Source: CAYSYM01 sp964435115
GTDB lineage: Bacteria; Chloroflexota; UBA6077; CF-72
NCBI GenBank assembly: GCA_964435115.1
Contig: CAYSYM010000011.1
Span: 10,302 to 74,301 of the forward strand
DNA length: 64,000 bases
Direction: 5' to 3'
The notes under the pieces are model-generated. The model was given only the letters and a program-made list of their open reading frames with translations. It was not told the DNA's origin and did not search any database. This document shows positions 32,795-41,357 of this stretch, in pieces. The stretch's first letter is position 1, and every line of letters starts with the position of its first letter. The position numbers and the translations under genes were made by a program.

Positions 32795-33790
32795 CTACGC
32801 CGGGACGGCGAGCATGCGGTCGATGGCGAGCCGGGCGCGGGCGGCGACGTCGGGATCCACCTCCACCCGCGGACGCAGGTCGCGCAGGCTGTCGCGCAGC
32901 TTCTCGAGCGTGATCTGCTTCATGTACTGGCAGATCGCGGCAGAGTCGGCCGCCACGAAGCGCTTGCCCGGGATCTCCTTGTGCAGCCGGTGCAGAATGC
33001 CCGTCTCGGTGGCGACGAGGAAAGTGTCGTTGGGCGAGGCGGCCGCGTGCCTGACCATCTTCTCGGTGGATAGCACGTAGCTGTTGGGTGCCATGAGCCC
33101 GCGTCCGTTGGCCCACACGCAGGCGCTGGTGCAGCCGCACTCCGGGTGGATGAGCAGGTCGGCTCGCGGGAAGGCGGCCTGCTTGGCGCGAATCTCGCCT
33201 GGGCGCATCCCCGCGTGCACGTGGCACTCGCCCAGCCAGACGTGCATGTTCTTGCGTCCCAGGGTCTCCTTGATCCACGCACCCAGGAACTGGTCGGGCA
33301 GGAAGAGGATCTCGCGATCCTCGGGGATCGCGCGGATCACCGCTTCGGCGTTCCCGCTCGTCACGCAGAAGTCCGACTCGGCCTTGACCGCGGCCGTGGT
33401 GTTGACGTAGCTCACGACCACCGCGCCCGGGTGCTCGGCCTTCCAGGCGCGCAGCTCCTCCACCGTGATCGCATCGGCCAGCGAGCAGCCAGCGCCCTCG
33501 TCCGGGATCACCACCACCCGGTCCGGGTTGAGGATCTTGGTGGTCTCGGCCATGAAGTAGACGCCGCACATGGCGACGACCGACGCCGCGGTCCGCGAGG
33601 CCTCGATCGCTAGGCCGAGCGAGTCGCCGACGAAGTGAGCCACGTCCTGGACTTCAGGCAGCTGGTAGTTGTGCGCCAGGATCACGGCGTCCCGCGCCCG
33701 AGCGAGGCGGCGCACCTCGTCCTGGAGCGCAGGAATCCCATCGGGGTGGGAGGCGCGTCGGTTGCGGAGGAGCGTCTCGAGTCCAATCAT
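32795..33790 (-). CDS. nadA: Quinolinate synthase
   Basis: A 331-residue protein. It has LAHNYQLPEVQDVAHFVGDS, the iminoaspartate/DHAP site, and the Fe-S cysteines in VVAMCGVYFMAETTKIL, HPECGCTSACVW and DSAAICQYMKQITLEKL. It condenses iminoaspartate with dihydroxyacetone phosphate to quinolinate on a [4Fe-4S] cluster. Its ATG overlaps the nadC stop (ATGA). nadB, the usual iminoaspartate source, is not in the window. Confidence 0.95.
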   Translation of the reverse strand: MIGLETLLRNRRASHPDGIPALQDEVRRLARARDAVILAHNYQLPEVQDVAHFVGDSLGLAIEASRTAASVVAMCGVYFMAETTKILNPDRVVVIPDEGAGCSLADAITVEELRAWKAEHPGAVVVSYVNTTAAVKAESDFCVTSGNAEAVIRAIPEDREILFLPDQFLGAWIKETLGRKNMHVWLGECHVHAGMRPGEIRAKQAAFPRADLLIHPECGCTSACVWANGRGLMAPNSYVLSTEKMVRHAAASPNDTFLVATETGILHRLHKEIPGKRFVAADSAAICQYMKQITLEKLRDSLRDLRPRVEVDPDVAARARLAIDRMLAVPA

Positions 33791-34698
33791 GGCTGTCCCT
33801 CCGGCTCCACGAGCAGCGAGAAGTCGACAGCGCCGGCCGAGTGGGTGAGTGCCCCGAGCGACACGTAGTCCACGCCAGTCGCCGCTACCTCGCCGAGGTT
33901 AGCGAGGGTGACGCCGCCGCTCGCCTCCAGGCGCACGCGTCCGGCGGCGCGCTGCACGGCCTGGCGCAGGCCGGCGGTGTCGAAGTTGTCCAGCAGCACG
34001 AGGTCGGCGCCGGCCGCGATGGCCTGGTCCAGCTCGATCAGGGTGGTTACCTCGACCTCGACGAGCTGCGCCGGCGCGGCGCGCCGCCGGGCGGCGCGGA
34101 CGGCGCTGGCGATGCCACCGGCGGCGCGGACGTGGTTCTCCTTGATGAGGAAGCCGTCGTCCAGGCCTGCGCGGTGGTTGCGGCAGCCGCCGACCCGCAC
34201 GGCGTACTTCTCCAGCACCCGCAGGCCCGGTGTGGTCTTGCGGGTGTCCAGCACGGTCGCGCGTGTGCCGACGGCGAGTCGCGCCGCCTGCCGGCTCGCG
34301 GTCGCCACGCCTGAGAGCCGCTGCAGGAAGTTCAGCGCCGTGCGCTCACCGGTCAGGATGACGGCCAGCGGCCCATGGACGCGGGCGACGGTGCGCGGCT
34401 CGGCACTCCAGGAGCCCTCGGCGGCGAGCGGCGCGACTTCCACTCGCGGGTCGAGGCGGGCGTAGACCGCGCGCACGACCGGCAGACCGCACACGGCGCC
34501 CGGCGCCTTCTGCACGATCGCCGCCGCGCCCACCGCATCCGGGGGCACGGTCGCCTCGGTGGTGACGTCGCCCCGACCCACGTCCTCGAGCAGCGCCAGG
34601 TCGACGATGGCCAGAGCCTCGGCGGCGAGCCCGCCGAACGGCGCGGCGTCTGGAGCCGTGGGTACGCCGACGCGCGGCGCGACAGACGGAATGATCAC
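33787..34698 (-). CDS. nadC: Nicotinate-nucleotide pyrophosphorylase
   Basis: A 303-residue quinolinate phosphoribosyltransferase. Start ALLEDVGRGDVTTEATVPPD, core GERTALNFLQRLSGVATASR, then VLDTRKTTPGLRVLEKYAVR and GADLVLLDNFDTAG. It makes nicotinate mononucleotide, CO2 and PPi from quinolinate and PRPP. The GTG at 34698 overlaps the nrtR stop (GTGA), with GAGGAGG just upstream. Middle gene of nrtR-nadC-nadA. Confidence 0.95.
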   Translation of the reverse strand: MIIPSVAPRVGVPTAPDAAPFGGLAAEALAIVDLALLEDVGRGDVTTEATVPPDAVGAAAIVQKAPGAVCGLPVVRAVYARLDPRVEVAPLAAEGSWSAEPRTVARVHGPLAVILTGERTALNFLQRLSGVATASRQAARLAVGTRATVLDTRKTTPGLRVLEKYAVRVGGCRNHRAGLDDGFLIKENHVRAAGGIASAVRAARRRAAPAQLVEVEVTTLIELDQAIAAGADLVLLDNFDTAGLRQAVQRAAGRVRLEASGGVTLANLGEVAATGVDYVSLGALTHSAGAVDFSLLVEPEGQP

Positions 34699-35531
34699 GT
34701 TCCCGACACCTCCTCGGTCCGGCGCGGCCCGATGGCGCGGCGCTCGCCCGCCCGGGCTGTCCCGTCGGCGCCAGGCGTGGTTGGCCCCTCGCCGCCCCAC
34801 GGCAGCTCGCGCTCCCACGTGCCGCCCACGGGCCCGACGAAGCGGTACAGGTCACCCGGCCGACCAACCCGGCCGCCGTGCGCCGCGCGGCCGCCGGTGG
34901 GTGCCAGCACGCCCGAGGCGAACAGCGCGGCGAATGCCTTCTTGAAGTTGCTCGTGTTGAGGCGCAGCAGCGAGGGGTCGAGGATGGCCGCGTAGACGGC
35001 GCGCAGCTCGGGCAGCGTGAAGGCGTCTGGGAGGAGCTGGAACGCCACCCACGAGTAGCGCAGCTTGGACTGGGTGCGGTTGATCGCGACCCGCAGCATG
35101 TCGGCGTGGTCGAAGGCGAGCGTCTCGGCGGCCACACGGCGGACAGGGGCCCAGTTGACGCGGGTGATGCCACCGCCCGGCGCCAGGGCGAGGTCGTCAC
35201 TGCGCACGAGCGCGACGTGGGCGACGGACACCACGCGGCCGCGCGTGTCGCGGCCGGGCGCGCCGAAGGTGCCGAGCTGCTCGAGGTACCAGTCGTGGGC
35301 GTCCAGGCCGGCTTTGTCGTTGAGCGCGCGGCGGGCGGCCGCGTCGAACGTCTCGCGGGCGCGCACGAGCACGCCGGGCAGCGACCACTTGCCGGCGTAG
35401 GCTGGCTCGTCGCGCTGGGCGAGCAGCACCTGCCAGGCATCCTCGACCCGCGCGCTCGGGCGCACGGTGAAGAGGACGACGTCGACGGCGACGACGGCGT
35501 TAGGCTCGAGCCGACCGTTCCGCGGAGGCAC
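34695..35531 (-). CDS. nrtR: NrtR-type Nudix-related repressor of NAD genes
   Basis: A 278-residue protein. Residues about 10-140 are a Nudix fold with a degenerate box (GKWSLPGVLVRARETFDAAA and RALNDKAGL), as in NrtR, which senses ADP-ribose instead of hydrolysing it. Residues about 150-230 form the winged-helix domain (YSWVAFQLLPDAFTLPELRA; LLRLNTSNFKKAFAALFASG). The tail is Gly/Arg-rich. It heads the nad operon and a palindrome overlaps its promoter. The GTG at 35531 lies 7 nt after TAGAGT, so the mRNA is probably leaderless. Confidence 0.88.
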   Translation of the reverse strand: MPPRNGRLEPNAVVAVDVVLFTVRPSARVEDAWQVLLAQRDEPAYAGKWSLPGVLVRARETFDAAARRALNDKAGLDAHDWYLEQLGTFGAPGRDTRGRVVSVAHVALVRSDDLALAPGGGITRVNWAPVRRVAAETLAFDHADMLRVAINRTQSKLRYSWVAFQLLPDAFTLPELRAVYAAILDPSLLRLNTSNFKKAFAALFASGVLAPTGGRAAHGGRVGRPGDLYRFVGPVGGTWERELPWGGEGPTTPGADGTARAGERRAIGPRRTEEVSGT

Positions 35532-35538
35532 GACCTCT

Positions 35539-35569
35539 ACTCTACTGGATTTGAACCAGATAGAGTCAA
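35539..35569 (-). promoter_or_regulatory. Putative NrtR operator and nad operon promoter
   Basis: On the plus strand ACTCTACTGG (35539-35548), seven bases, then CCAGATAGAGT (35556-35566). The arms match as an inverted repeat except for one extra base. On the minus strand the downstream arm contains TAGAGT, which serves as the -10 box, and TTGACT (35564-35569) could be a -35 box with a long 19-nt spacer. A repressor bound here would block RNA polymerase directly. Confidence 0.65.
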
Positions 35570-35642
35570 TTGCTCAAGCTACCACCGGGTGACAGAGCCT
35601 TTCCATCATGATGGAGCATTGCGCGCTGCTAGGAGCAGGTGC

Positions 35643-35960
35643 ATGCAACGCCGGACGCGCAAGCCGCTGCAGATCTACCTGGACCGGCAGCAGGAGCGGG
35701 CGCTCCGCATGGTCGCGGCGCGGGCGCACGTCTCCCTGGCGGAGACCATCCGGCGCAGTGTCGACCAGTACCCGGTCGGCGCGCTGCCCCCCGACCAGGA
35801 CCCTTCCCGGGGACTCATCGGCCTCGGCCACAGTGGACGGTCGGATCTCTCAGTCCGCCATGACGAGGTCGTCGCGGTCCAGGCGGCGCCGCGTGACCCG
35901 CGTGAGCCCGACCTGTTCGTGGACAGGGGTGGATGGATCGCCGGCGGGAAGCGTTCAGGG
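35643..35960 (+). pseudogene. VapB-type antitoxin fused to a truncated VapC start
   Basis: ATG 35643 has AGGAGCA upstream and reads QRRTRKPLQIYLDRQQERAL, then HVSLAETIRRSVDQY and RGLIGLGHSGRSDLSVRHDE, a typical ribbon-helix-helix VapB of about 80 residues. The frame has no stop at the usual place and runs on into EPDLFVDRGGWIAGGKRSGR, the first 20 residues of a PIN toxin, which then meets the opposing rhodanese gene at 35955. The stop between antitoxin and toxin and most of the toxin have been lost. The open frame continues beyond but is only antisense to the rhodanese gene. Confidence 0.6.
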
Positions 35961-36854
35961 CGCCGCTGCCTGCGCGGCGGGGTTCTCGATGGGCACGCCG
36001 ATGACCGAGCCGTACTCGGTCCAGGAGCCGTCATAGTTGCGTACCCGCGGGTAGCCCAGCAGCTCCGTCAGCACGAACCACGTATGGCTCGACCGTTCGC
36101 CGATCCGGCAGTAGGCGATGACGTCCTTCTCCGGCGAGACCCCCTGGTTCTGGTAGAGCTGACGCAGCTCCTCGGGGCTCTTGAACGTGCCGTCCTCGTT
36201 GGCTGCCTGTCCCCAGGGGATGTTGTGCGCTCCCGGGACGTGGCCCGCCCGCTGGGCCGACTCACCCATACCGGGCGGGGCGAGCACCTCCCCGCGGTAC
36301 TCGGCCGGCGACCGCACGTCCACCAGCGCCTTGCCGGCCGGCGCGTCCGTGACCTGGAGGACATCGCGGAGGTAGGCCCGATAGCTCAGGTCGGGCTCCG
36401 GGACCGGATAGGTGGTCGGCCGGATGCGTGGGGGCTCGGTGGTGAAGGGACGGCCCTCGAGCTCCCACTTCTTGCGGCCGCCATTCATGAGGGCCGCGTC
36501 CCGGTGGCCGTACATCTTGGCGATCCAGTAGGCGAAGGCCGCGAACCAGTTGTTGTTGTCGCCGTAGAAGACGAGCCGGGTCTGGGGCGTCACTCCGGCC
36601 TGTCCGAGCAGGCGCGCCCAGGCCTCGGGCGTCGGGATGTCCCGCCGAATGGGGTCGGACAACTGGGTGTGCCAGTTGATGCCGACGGCGTTGGGCAGAT
36701 GGCCGGACTCGTACGCGGCCGTGTCGACATCCACCTCCAGCAGACGAATTCCCAGGTCGTCCAGGTGCTCGGCCACCCAGGCGGTCGAGACCAGGGCGGC
36801 GGGGTTGGCGTACCCCTGCGCCCCGGCGGCTGGAGAACCGTGCGCGTGTGCCAT
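35955..36854 (-). CDS. Thiosulfate sulfurtransferase (two rhodanese domains)
   Basis: A 299-residue protein with an inactive N-terminal rhodanese domain (LVSTAWVAEHLDDLGIRLLE) and an active C-terminal one with Cys in VIAYCRIGERSSHTWFVLTE. The CRxGERS-type loop is that of thiosulfate sulfurtransferases rather than mercaptopyruvate enzymes (CGSGV). It transfers sulfane sulfur to cyanide or another thiophile. No signal peptide. Start ATG 36854. Its 3' end lies where the toxin of the broken vapBC was cut. Confidence 0.88.
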   Translation of the reverse strand: MAHAHGSPAAGAQGYANPAALVSTAWVAEHLDDLGIRLLEVDVDTAAYESGHLPNAVGINWHTQLSDPIRRDIPTPEAWARLLGQAGVTPQTRLVFYGDNNNWFAAFAYWIAKMYGHRDAALMNGGRKKWELEGRPFTTEPPRIRPTTYPVPEPDLSYRAYLRDVLQVTDAPAGKALVDVRSPAEYRGEVLAPPGMGESAQRAGHVPGAHNIPWGQAANEDGTFKSPEELRQLYQNQGVSPEKDVIAYCRIGERSSHTWFVLTELLGYPRVRNYDGSWTEYGSVIGVPIENPAAQAAAP

Positions 36855-36940
36855 GGTGCGTCCTCCCTCGCCCGGTATTCTGGCCCATGGCGGCCCGCCC
36901 GCACGTCAATTTCGCCGCGGCGGGGCCGCGGGCGTGGCGC

Positions 36941-38653
36941 CTACGCGTGGAGGGTAACGAACGTCCAGGCCTCGACGTCCACCAGCCCGCGGTCGGTCAG
37001 CTTGAGCGCGGGGATGACCGAGAGCGCCAGGAACGAGAGCGCCATGAAGGGGTGGGGGACCGCGCATCCCAGCGCCCGCGCGGCGGTTTCCAGCCCCTCC
37101 AGCCGGCGGGCGACCTCCTCGAAAGGCAGGTCTGACATCAGGCCGGCGATCGGGAGCGGCAGCGTCGCCAACACCCGGCCGTCCCGCACCACGGCCAGGC
37201 CGCCCTCCTGCCGAACCACCGCCTGGACGGCGCCCAGCATATCCCGGTCGCTCACCCCGACCACGCCAATGTTGTGGGCGTCGTGGGCCACGGAAGAGGC
37301 CAGCGCCCCGGCCCGCAGACCGAACCCCTTCACGAGTCCGACACCCACCCGGCCGCTCGCCCGGTGGCGCTCGACCACCGCCAGCTTCAGGTGGTCGCGT
37401 GCCGGGTCGGCCACGATCTGCCCGTCCAGGACTGCGGGCTCCTCCACGAGGTGCTCGGTCACGATCTGACCAGGCACGAGCCCGATCACCCGGCAACGGC
37501 CCGCGCCGCGCGGGAGCCCGAACGCGGTGGAGTCGAGCGGCGCCACGCGCACCGAGCGCCTGGCCACGGAGTAGTCGACCGGGGGCGGGTCGAAGAGGGG
37601 CACGCCATCCCGCGCCACCAACCGCCCATCCTTGAAGACGAGCCGGGCGTGGGGCCGCTGCAGATCGTCCACGACCACCAGGTCCGCGCGGTAGCCGGGC
37701 GCGATGGCCCCGAGCCGCTTCAGCCCGAACCGTTCGGCCGGGTTGATGCTTGCCAGCGCCACCGCCCAGACGGGCTCGAGCCCGTGCCGGATGGCCAGGC
37801 GGAGCGCGTGGTCCAGGTGCCCCTCATCGCGCAGGTCGGTCGGCGTGCGGTCGTCGGTGACCAGCATCACGCGCCGCGCGCGGAGCCGCTGCACTACGGG
37901 CAGCAGGTCGGCCAGGTTGTGCTCCGTCGAGCCCTCGCGCACCATCAGCCACATCCCGAGCCGCAGCTTCTCTTCCGCCTCTTCAGCGCGCGTCGTCTCA
38001 TGGTCGCTCTCAACACCCGCGGCGAGGTAGCCGCACAGCTCCTTGCCAGCCAGGCCGGGCGCGTGGCCGTCGATCGGCACGCCGGCTAGCTGCCCCAGCT
38101 CGACCTTGGCCAGCACGTCCGGATCGGCGTTCAACAGGCCGGGGAAGTTCATCACCTCGGCCACCCCGACCACGCGGTCGAGGCCGAGCAGAGGTTCCAT
38201 CTCCGCCGCTCCGAGGGTGTGCGCGGAACTCTCCAGCGGCGAGGCCGGCACGCACGAAGGCACGTTCACGAACACGTTCAGCGGTAGCCCGGCGGTGGCC
38301 TGGAGGAGCAGGCGCACGCCCTGGGCACCGAGCACGTTGCCGATCTCGTGCGGGTCGACGACGACGCTCGTCACGCCGCGCGGCACGACGGCCCGGGCGA
38401 ACTCGCCCGGGGCGAGCATGGTGCTCTCCACGTGGAGGTGGCCGTCGATGAGTCCGGGCAGGACGTACGCTCCCTGGAGGTCGAGCTCCTCGCGCCCGTC
38501 GTACTCGCCCAGACCGACCACGCAGCCCTCGTGGATGGCAACGTCCGTGGCGTCGACCTGGTTCGTGAAGACGTTGGCCACCCGCGCGCGCTTCAGCACC
38601 AGATCAGGTGGGCGCAGACCCCGCGCCGCCAGAATTCGATCGGCCAGGCCCAT
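36941..38653 (-). CDS. ade: Adenine deaminase
   Basis: A 570-residue amidohydrolase of the adenine deaminase group. Metal ligands in LPGLIDGHLHVESTM; VVDPHEIGNVLGAQGVRLLL is diagnostic of the family; the later parts include VMLVTDDRTPTDLRDEGHLD and SSVAHDAHNIGVVGVSD. It converts adenine to hypoxanthine and ammonia. ATG 38653 has GAGGGAGGAAG upstream. Divergent from the hut operon, so both share a 230-bp control region. Confidence 0.94.
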   Translation of the reverse strand: MGLADRILAARGLRPPDLVLKRARVANVFTNQVDATDVAIHEGCVVGLGEYDGREELDLQGAYVLPGLIDGHLHVESTMLAPGEFARAVVPRGVTSVVVDPHEIGNVLGAQGVRLLLQATAGLPLNVFVNVPSCVPASPLESSAHTLGAAEMEPLLGLDRVVGVAEVMNFPGLLNADPDVLAKVELGQLAGVPIDGHAPGLAGKELCGYLAAGVESDHETTRAEEAEEKLRLGMWLMVREGSTEHNLADLLPVVQRLRARRVMLVTDDRTPTDLRDEGHLDHALRLAIRHGLEPVWAVALASINPAERFGLKRLGAIAPGYRADLVVVDDLQRPHARLVFKDGRLVARDGVPLFDPPPVDYSVARRSVRVAPLDSTAFGLPRGAGRCRVIGLVPGQIVTEHLVEEPAVLDGQIVADPARDHLKLAVVERHRASGRVGVGLVKGFGLRAGALASSVAHDAHNIGVVGVSDRDMLGAVQAVVRQEGGLAVVRDGRVLATLPLPIAGLMSDLPFEEVARRLEGLETAARALGCAVPHPFMALSFLALSVIPALKLTDRGLVDVEAWTFVTLHA

Positions 38654-38781
38654 GCCAGCTTCCTCCCTCACGCGAGCCGCATCGCGCTCACGCCCCTGCC
38701 CATGCTCGCAGCCTACCGGCACCCGCGGGCCGCATCAAGCGACCCCTCCCCCCCGAATCCGTGAGTCCGAGATCAGATCCG

Positions 38782-38796
38782 TCACCCAGCGGGTGA
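38782..38796. repeat. 6-bp inverted repeat in the ade-hutC gap
   Basis: TCACCC, loop AGC, GGGTGA. It lies within a longer inverted pair, AATCCGTG at 38756-38763 and CACGGATT at 38815-38822, between the divergent ade and hutC-like genes. It may be part of the ade promoter control or of a small RNA structure. Confidence 0.35.
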
Positions 38797-38834
38797 AGCT
38801 TTCAATCGGGAATCCACGGATTGGGGCCCCCTGC

Positions 38835-38879
38835 TTGACACCCCGGCGCACGGCTGGCAAGATTCGACTAGTCGACTAG
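38835..38879 (+). promoter_or_regulatory. hut promoter with GntR/HutC-type palindrome
   Basis: TTGACA (38835-38840), a 17-bp spacer, CAAGAT (38858-38863), then the perfect 12-bp palindrome CTAGTCGACTAG (38868-38879). TCGACTAG also occurs twice in tandem (38864 and 38872). The ATG of the hutC-like gene is 5 bp further on. A bound regulator would cover the transcription start, consistent with self-repression of the operon. Confidence 0.6.
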
Positions 38880-38883
38880 CCAA

Positions 38884-39642
38884 ATGCGCACCCAGGGGCT
38901 GCCCCGCTACCTCCGCCTGGCCGACGACCTGCGCGCCCGGATCCGCTCCGGCGTGCTCCCGCCCAAAGCCCGGCTGCCCACCGAGGCCGAGCTGTGCCAG
39001 CGCTACGGCCTCAGCCGCGGCACGGTCGTCCGCGCCCTCGAGCTGCTCGAGCGCCAGGGGCTGATCGAGCGCCAGGCGGGGCGCGGCACGTTCGTCGCCG
39101 CGCCCCGCCTGGCTCCGGGGAGCTTCCGCATCCTCGACTTCTCCGACGACATGCGCCAGCGCGGCAAGACCCCGGGCACCCGGCTGCTGCACCGGGGCGT
39201 GGAGCGGCCGACGCCGTTCCTCGCGACCGCGCTGCGCCTGCCGCGCGGCGAACAGGTCATCCGCATCGAGCGGCTGCGGCTGGCGGACGGCGAGCCGATG
39301 GCGCTGGAGACCCGCTATCTGGCCTACGCCACCTGCCCGGAGCTGCTCGACGAGGACCTCGAGCGCGAGTCCATCCACCGCCTGCTGATCGAGAAGTACC
39401 GGCTGCCGCTTGTGCGCGCCCAGTTCACCATGTCGGCCGCGGTGCTGGACCCTCGCGAGGCGGCCCTGCTCGCGACCGCCCCCGGCACGCCGGGCTTCCG
39501 GGTCGAGCGCCTCACCTTCACGACCGGCGATCGGCCTGTCACCTTCATGACCTCGCTCTACCGCGGCGACCAGTACCGCTTCACCGCCGAGCTGGGGCCG
39601 GTCCCCGGCCCCGAGTCCAACGGATCCGAAGTGCACGTATGA
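38884..39642 (+). CDS. hutC: GntR/HutC-family repressor of histidine utilisation
   Basis: A 252-residue regulator. Winged helix at the N-terminus (LPRYLRLADDLRARIRSGVL; LPTEAELCQRYGLSRGTVVR; QGLIERQAGRGTFVA), then a UTRA/chorismate-lyase-like ligand domain (DMRQRGKTPGTRLLHRGVER). HutC proteins sense urocanate and derepress hut. It is the first gene of the operon and overlaps hutU by 4 bp (ATGA), which links repressor and pathway. The palindrome at the promoter is its likely site. Confidence 0.8.
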   Translation: MRTQGLPRYLRLADDLRARIRSGVLPPKARLPTEAELCQRYGLSRGTVVRALELLERQGLIERQAGRGTFVAAPRLAPGSFRILDFSDDMRQRGKTPGTRLLHRGVERPTPFLATALRLPRGEQVIRIERLRLADGEPMALETRYLAYATCPELLDEDLERESIHRLLIEKYRLPLVRAQFTMSAAVLDPREAALLATAPGTPGFRVERLTFTTGDRPVTFMTSLYRGDQYRFTAELGPVPGPESNGSEVHV

Positions 39643-41333
39643 CCACGCTGACCACCGCCGGCCCACGCGTCGTCCGCGCGCCGTGCGGGCCCGAGCGCAG
39701 CTGCAAGGGCTGGGAGCAGGAAGCCGCGCTGCGGATGCTGATGAACAACCTCGACCCGGAGGTCGCCGAGCGCCCCGAGGAGCTGGTGGTGTACGGGGGC
39801 ACCGGCAAGGCCGCCCGCTCCTGGGAGGCGTTCGACGCCATCGTCCGCGCCCTGCGGGCGCTGGAGAACGACGAGACACTCCTCATCCAGAGCGGCAAGC
39901 CGGTCGCCGTCTTCCGGACCCACCAGGACGCGCCGCGCGTGCTGCTGGCCAACTCGCTGCTGGTGCCGCACTGGGCCACCTGGGACGAGTTCCGCCGCCT
40001 CGAGGCGCTCGGCCTGACCATGTACGGCCAGATGACCGCCGGCAGCTGGATCTACATCGGCACGCAGGGCATCGTGCAGGGAACCTACGAGACGTTCGCC
40101 GAGTGCGCCCGCCAGCACTTCGGCGGCACCCTGCGCGGGCGGCTGGTGCTCACCGCCGGCCTGGGCGGGATGGGCGGCGCCCAGCCGCTGGCCGCGACGA
40201 TGAACGCAGGGGTGGCGCTGTGCATCGAGGTCGATCCGGCCCGGGCGCAGCGCCGGGTGGAGACGCATTACCTCGACCGCGTCACGGCCGACCTCGACGA
40301 GACGGTGCGCTGGGTGGAGGAGGCGCGCGCCAGCGGCCGGCCGCTGAGCGTGGGGCTGATCGGCAACGCCGCCGAGGTGCACCCGAGGCTGCTGGAGCGG
40401 CCCGGCTTCCGGCCGGACGTGGTCACCGACCAGACCAGCGCCCACGACCCGCTCAGCTACGTGCCGGCCGACATGTCCGTCGAGGACGCGCGGCTGCTGG
40501 CGCGCGAGCAGCCGCGGGACATCACCCGCCGCGCCCTGGAGAGCATGGCCCGCCACCTGCGCGCCATGGTCGAGTGGCGGCGGCGGGGGGCCGTGGTGTT
40601 CGACTACGGCAACAACCTGCGCGCCCAGGGCGCGCTGGGCGGCGTCCCGCACGACGAGGCGTTCAGCTACCCCGGCTTCGTGTCGGCCTTCATCCGCCCG
40701 CTCTTCTGCCGGGGCGTGGGGCCGTTCCGCTGGGTGGCGCTCTCCGGCGACCCGGAGGACATCTACCGCACCGACGAGGCGGTGATGCGGCTCTTCCCCG
40801 AGAACGAGGGGCTGCAGCGCTGGCTGCGGCTGGCGCGCGAGAAGGTGGCCTTCCAGGGCCTGCCGGCCCGCATCTGCTGGCTCGGCTACGGCGAGCGGGA
40901 TCGGGCCGGGCTGGAGTTCAACCGCATGGTGCGCACGGGCGAGCTGAAGGGGCCGATCGTCATCGGCCGCGACCACCTTGACGCCGGGTCGGTGGCCTCG
41001 CCCTACCGAGAGACCGAGGGCATGCGGGACGGCTCGGACGCGATCGGCGACTGGCCGATCCTGAACGCCCTGATCAACACGGCCGCCGGCGGCAGCTGGG
41101 TGAGCGTACACCACGGCGGTGGCGTGGGCATCGGCTACAGCCTGCACGCCGGCATGGTCGTGGTGGCCGACGGCAGCGAGCGGGCCGAGCGGAAGTTGGC
41201 GCGCGTGCTCAAGACCGACCCCGGCATGGGCGTGGTGCGCCATGCCGATGCCGGCTACCCGGAGGCGCTGGCCGCGGCCCGCGAGCGCAGCGTACGCCTG
41301 CCGATGCTGGAAGACGGACCGCGCCGCGCGTAG
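39639..41333 (+). CDS. hutU: Urocanate hydratase
   Basis: A 564-residue protein of full length for HutU. It carries LMNNLDPEVAERPEELVVYG near the N-terminus, the NAD-binding GLGGMGGAQPLAATM, the conserved Cys in PLFCRGVGPFRW and the C-terminal GGSWVSVHHGGGVGIGYSLH. It converts urocanate to imidazolonepropionate using NAD as an electrophile. Start overlaps the repressor stop. Confidence 0.97.
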   Translation: MTTLTTAGPRVVRAPCGPERSCKGWEQEAALRMLMNNLDPEVAERPEELVVYGGTGKAARSWEAFDAIVRALRALENDETLLIQSGKPVAVFRTHQDAPRVLLANSLLVPHWATWDEFRRLEALGLTMYGQMTAGSWIYIGTQGIVQGTYETFAECARQHFGGTLRGRLVLTAGLGGMGGAQPLAATMNAGVALCIEVDPARAQRRVETHYLDRVTADLDETVRWVEEARASGRPLSVGLIGNAAEVHPRLLERPGFRPDVVTDQTSAHDPLSYVPADMSVEDARLLAREQPRDITRRALESMARHLRAMVEWRRRGAVVFDYGNNLRAQGALGGVPHDEAFSYPGFVSAFIRPLFCRGVGPFRWVALSGDPEDIYRTDEAVMRLFPENEGLQRWLRLAREKVAFQGLPARICWLGYGERDRAGLEFNRMVRTGELKGPIVIGRDHLDAGSVASPYRETEGMRDGSDAIGDWPILNALINTAAGGSWVSVHHGGGVGIGYSLHAGMVVVADGSERAERKLARVLKTDPGMGVVRHADAGYPEALAAARERSVRLPMLEDGPRRA

Positions 41334-41357
41334 CGGCGCGTTCGGAAGGGAGGGACC

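Noticed and set aside
34878..37469. 863-codon open frame on the plus strand
   Set aside because: Only its part at about 35643-35960 is real (antitoxin fused to a toxin start). The rest is antisense to nrtR, the rhodanese gene and ade.
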